Of a stretch of 64,000 nucleotides of DNA, positions 62,950 to 64,000 are shown piece by piece. Both the position numbers and the translations under genes were made by a program. The stretch comes from CAYWRZ01 sp964460845 (GTDB lineage Bacteria > Bacteroidota > Bacteroidia > Flavobacteriales_D > UBA2798). Numbering within the stretch: position 1 is the stretch's first letter; the number at the start of each line of letters is the position of its first letter. Where the stretch lies: assembly GCA_964460845.1 (NCBI GenBank), contig CAYWRZ010000002.1, positions 62,001 to 126,000 on the forward strand, read 5' to 3'. The notes under the pieces are model-generated. The model worked only from the letters and a program-made list of their open reading frames with translations. It did not search any database and had not been told where the DNA came from.

Positions 62950-63992
62950 TTTTTTCGACGTAAAATGTAAATCAACAAGACGGTTACGAGTATCATCACT
63001 ATCCAGACACTGAGGTAACCGTATTTCCAGTGAATTTCGGGCATATTTGGAAAATTCATTCCATACACGCCCACAATAAAGGTAAGCGGAATAAAAATAG
63101 TAGAGATAATTGTGAGCACCTTCATCACACTGTTGAGCCTATTGCTCAACGTAGAAAGATATACTTCGGCCGCCGTGTTGAGCATTTCGCGGTATATTTC
63201 GATCGACTCGGCAATGTACAGGGTATGATCGTACACATCGCGCAGAAAAAATGTGGTCGATTGTTCGATCAGCTTCGAAGTGCCTTTTTCGAGCTTGCCT
63301 ACCGCATCGCGCACCGGCACAATCGATTTGCGAAGAAATACCAGATCTTTTTTGAGCTTTTGCAACTGCACCAGTACTTCTTTACCGGGATTGCGCAGCA
63401 CTTTTCCTTCCAGCTTTTCGATTTCTTCATCAAGCTCGTCGGTGACCAAAAAATAATAATCCACAATCACATCGATCAGCGCATAGACCAGGTAATCGGC
63501 GCCTTTTTTACGGACACGTCCTTTTGCATTGCGCAGGCGCTCGCGAATACTGTCAAAAATATCGCCGGGAGTTTCCTGAAAAGAAATCACCCAGGAATCG
63601 CCCAGCACGAAGCTAACCTGCTCACTTTCTATCTTCCGCTTCGAGGTGTTATAGGTAATTACTTTCAGCGTAAAATGGATATATTCTTCAAAATCTTCGA
63701 TTTTAGGCCGGTGATGCGGGTTCATCACATCTTCGAGCAAGAGCGGGTGCAATCCGAAGGTTTCTCCGAAAGTCTGAATAAGCGCACTGTCGTGAATACC
63801 GTCCACATTGATCCAGGTTACCATCCCGTTGCGGCGGGAATCGGCCAGCTCATTTATCGAAGTAGGGCAATACTCGCGCAGGCTATGCTCGTCGTATTCC
63901 ATCACGGTTACCTCCACTTTTTCGCCGCGCGCTTTTCCCATGTGGACCAGCGATCCGGGAGGTAATCCTATTTTTTCACGACGACTGGTCAT
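62940..63992 (-). CDS. corA: Magnesium/cobalt transporter CorA
   Basis: 350 residues. A large cytoplasmic N-terminal domain (EYDEHSLREYC, later WINVDGIHD), a long helix, then two C-terminal membrane helices with the selectivity motif YGMNFPNMPEIHW near residue 318 and a Lys/Arg-rich tail. Pentameric channel for Mg2+ and Co2+ uptake. The gene ends the window on the right, with the ATG at 63992. Confidence 0.93.
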   Translation of the reverse strand: MTSRREKIGLPPGSLVHMGKARGEKVEVTVMEYDEHSLREYCPTSINELADSRRNGMVTWINVDGIHDSALIQTFGETFGLHPLLLEDVMNPHHRPKIEDFEEYIHFTLKVITYNTSKRKIESEQVSFVLGDSWVISFQETPGDIFDSIRERLRNAKGRVRKKGADYLVYALIDVIVDYYFLVTDELDEEIEKLEGKVLRNPGKEVLVQLQKLKKDLVFLRKSIVPVRDAVGKLEKGTSKLIEQSTTFFLRDVYDHTLYIAESIEIYREMLNTAAEVYLSTLSNRLNSVMKVLTIISTIFIPLTFIVGVYGMNFPNMPEIHWKYGYLSVWIVMILVTVLLIYILRRKKWM

Positions 63993-64000
63993 GCTTCGGG

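Noticed and set aside
63030..63965. 311-residue plus-strand frame opposite corA
   Set aside because: Antisense shadow of corA.
1..64000. tRNA, rRNA or CRISPR loci
   Set aside because: The intergenic spaces are short and none shows a cloverleaf, TTCRANY loop or regularly spaced direct repeats.

Overview
The window is a dense, plasmid-free stretch of chromosome from a member of the Bacteroidota (Bacteroidetes). The evidence is a short Bacteroidetes-type primary sigma factor of 287 residues, many promoters with a -7 element TANNTTTG preceded by a TTG-type -33 element 19-20 bases upstream, several proteins with type IX secretion (T9SS) C-terminal sorting domains, the T9SS component PorQ, a lipoprotein-type Omp85 (TamL-like), and Bacteroidetes-specific families (DUF4294, the Cys-rich-tailed 104-residue protein, UbiA next to Maf). 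Class or order cannot be fixed from the sequence alone. No rRNA, tRNA, CRISPR array, insertion sequence or prophage was seen.

Layout. 1-6.1 kb is accessory: a racemase fragment coupled to a GNAT enzyme behind a long structured leader, DUF3817, a T9SS-secreted protein broken by a frameshift, a DUF6615-like possible nuclease, an orphan HigA-like antitoxin, a CPBP protease and a coupled DUF3606-HNH pair. 6.3-8.8 kb holds a membrane protein, histidine kinase and LuxR-type regulator whose genes overlap. 8.8-27.9 kb is core: PBP1A, TamL-like Omp85, aldolase, accD, rpsO-pnp, the line htrA / rpoD / GAPDH, an overlapping chain from an anchored protein through dapF to mltG, and a phosphohexomutase. 28-38 kb carries a DsbA-like protein plus an extradiol dioxygenase behind an operator-like palindrome, a cationic amino acid permease, Maf-UbiA, fabG and a large membrane protein. 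38-47 kb has cmk-porQ, trxB and a cluster made of a T9SS cargo, a phosphodiesterase-TPR-sulfotransferase-like fusion, another T9SS cargo and a free-standing sulfotransferase paralogue. 47-64 kb is mostly housekeeping (threonylcarbamoyl-AMP synthase, CCA-adding enzyme, accC-type biotin carboxylase, hutI, bshC, TerC, M32 carboxypeptidase, CinA, nucleoside phosphorylase, CorA) with a few unknowns.

The most unusual material is the fusion protein at 42320-44854. It joins an alkaline-phosphatase-fold hydrolase, TPRs and a sulfotransferase-like domain whose P-loop is altered, and it lies on the same strand as an intact sulfotransferase paralogue and two T9SS cargo genes. Other points of interest are the structured leader at 558-790, the operator-like repeat at 28086-28103, the inverted repeat and full Shine-Dalgarno before htrA, apparently leaderless starts (bshC, the Sua5 gene), and two damaged or miniature secreted-protein genes (1325-3257 and 49357-49581). 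Family assignments rest on motif recognition by eye; no database search was run.
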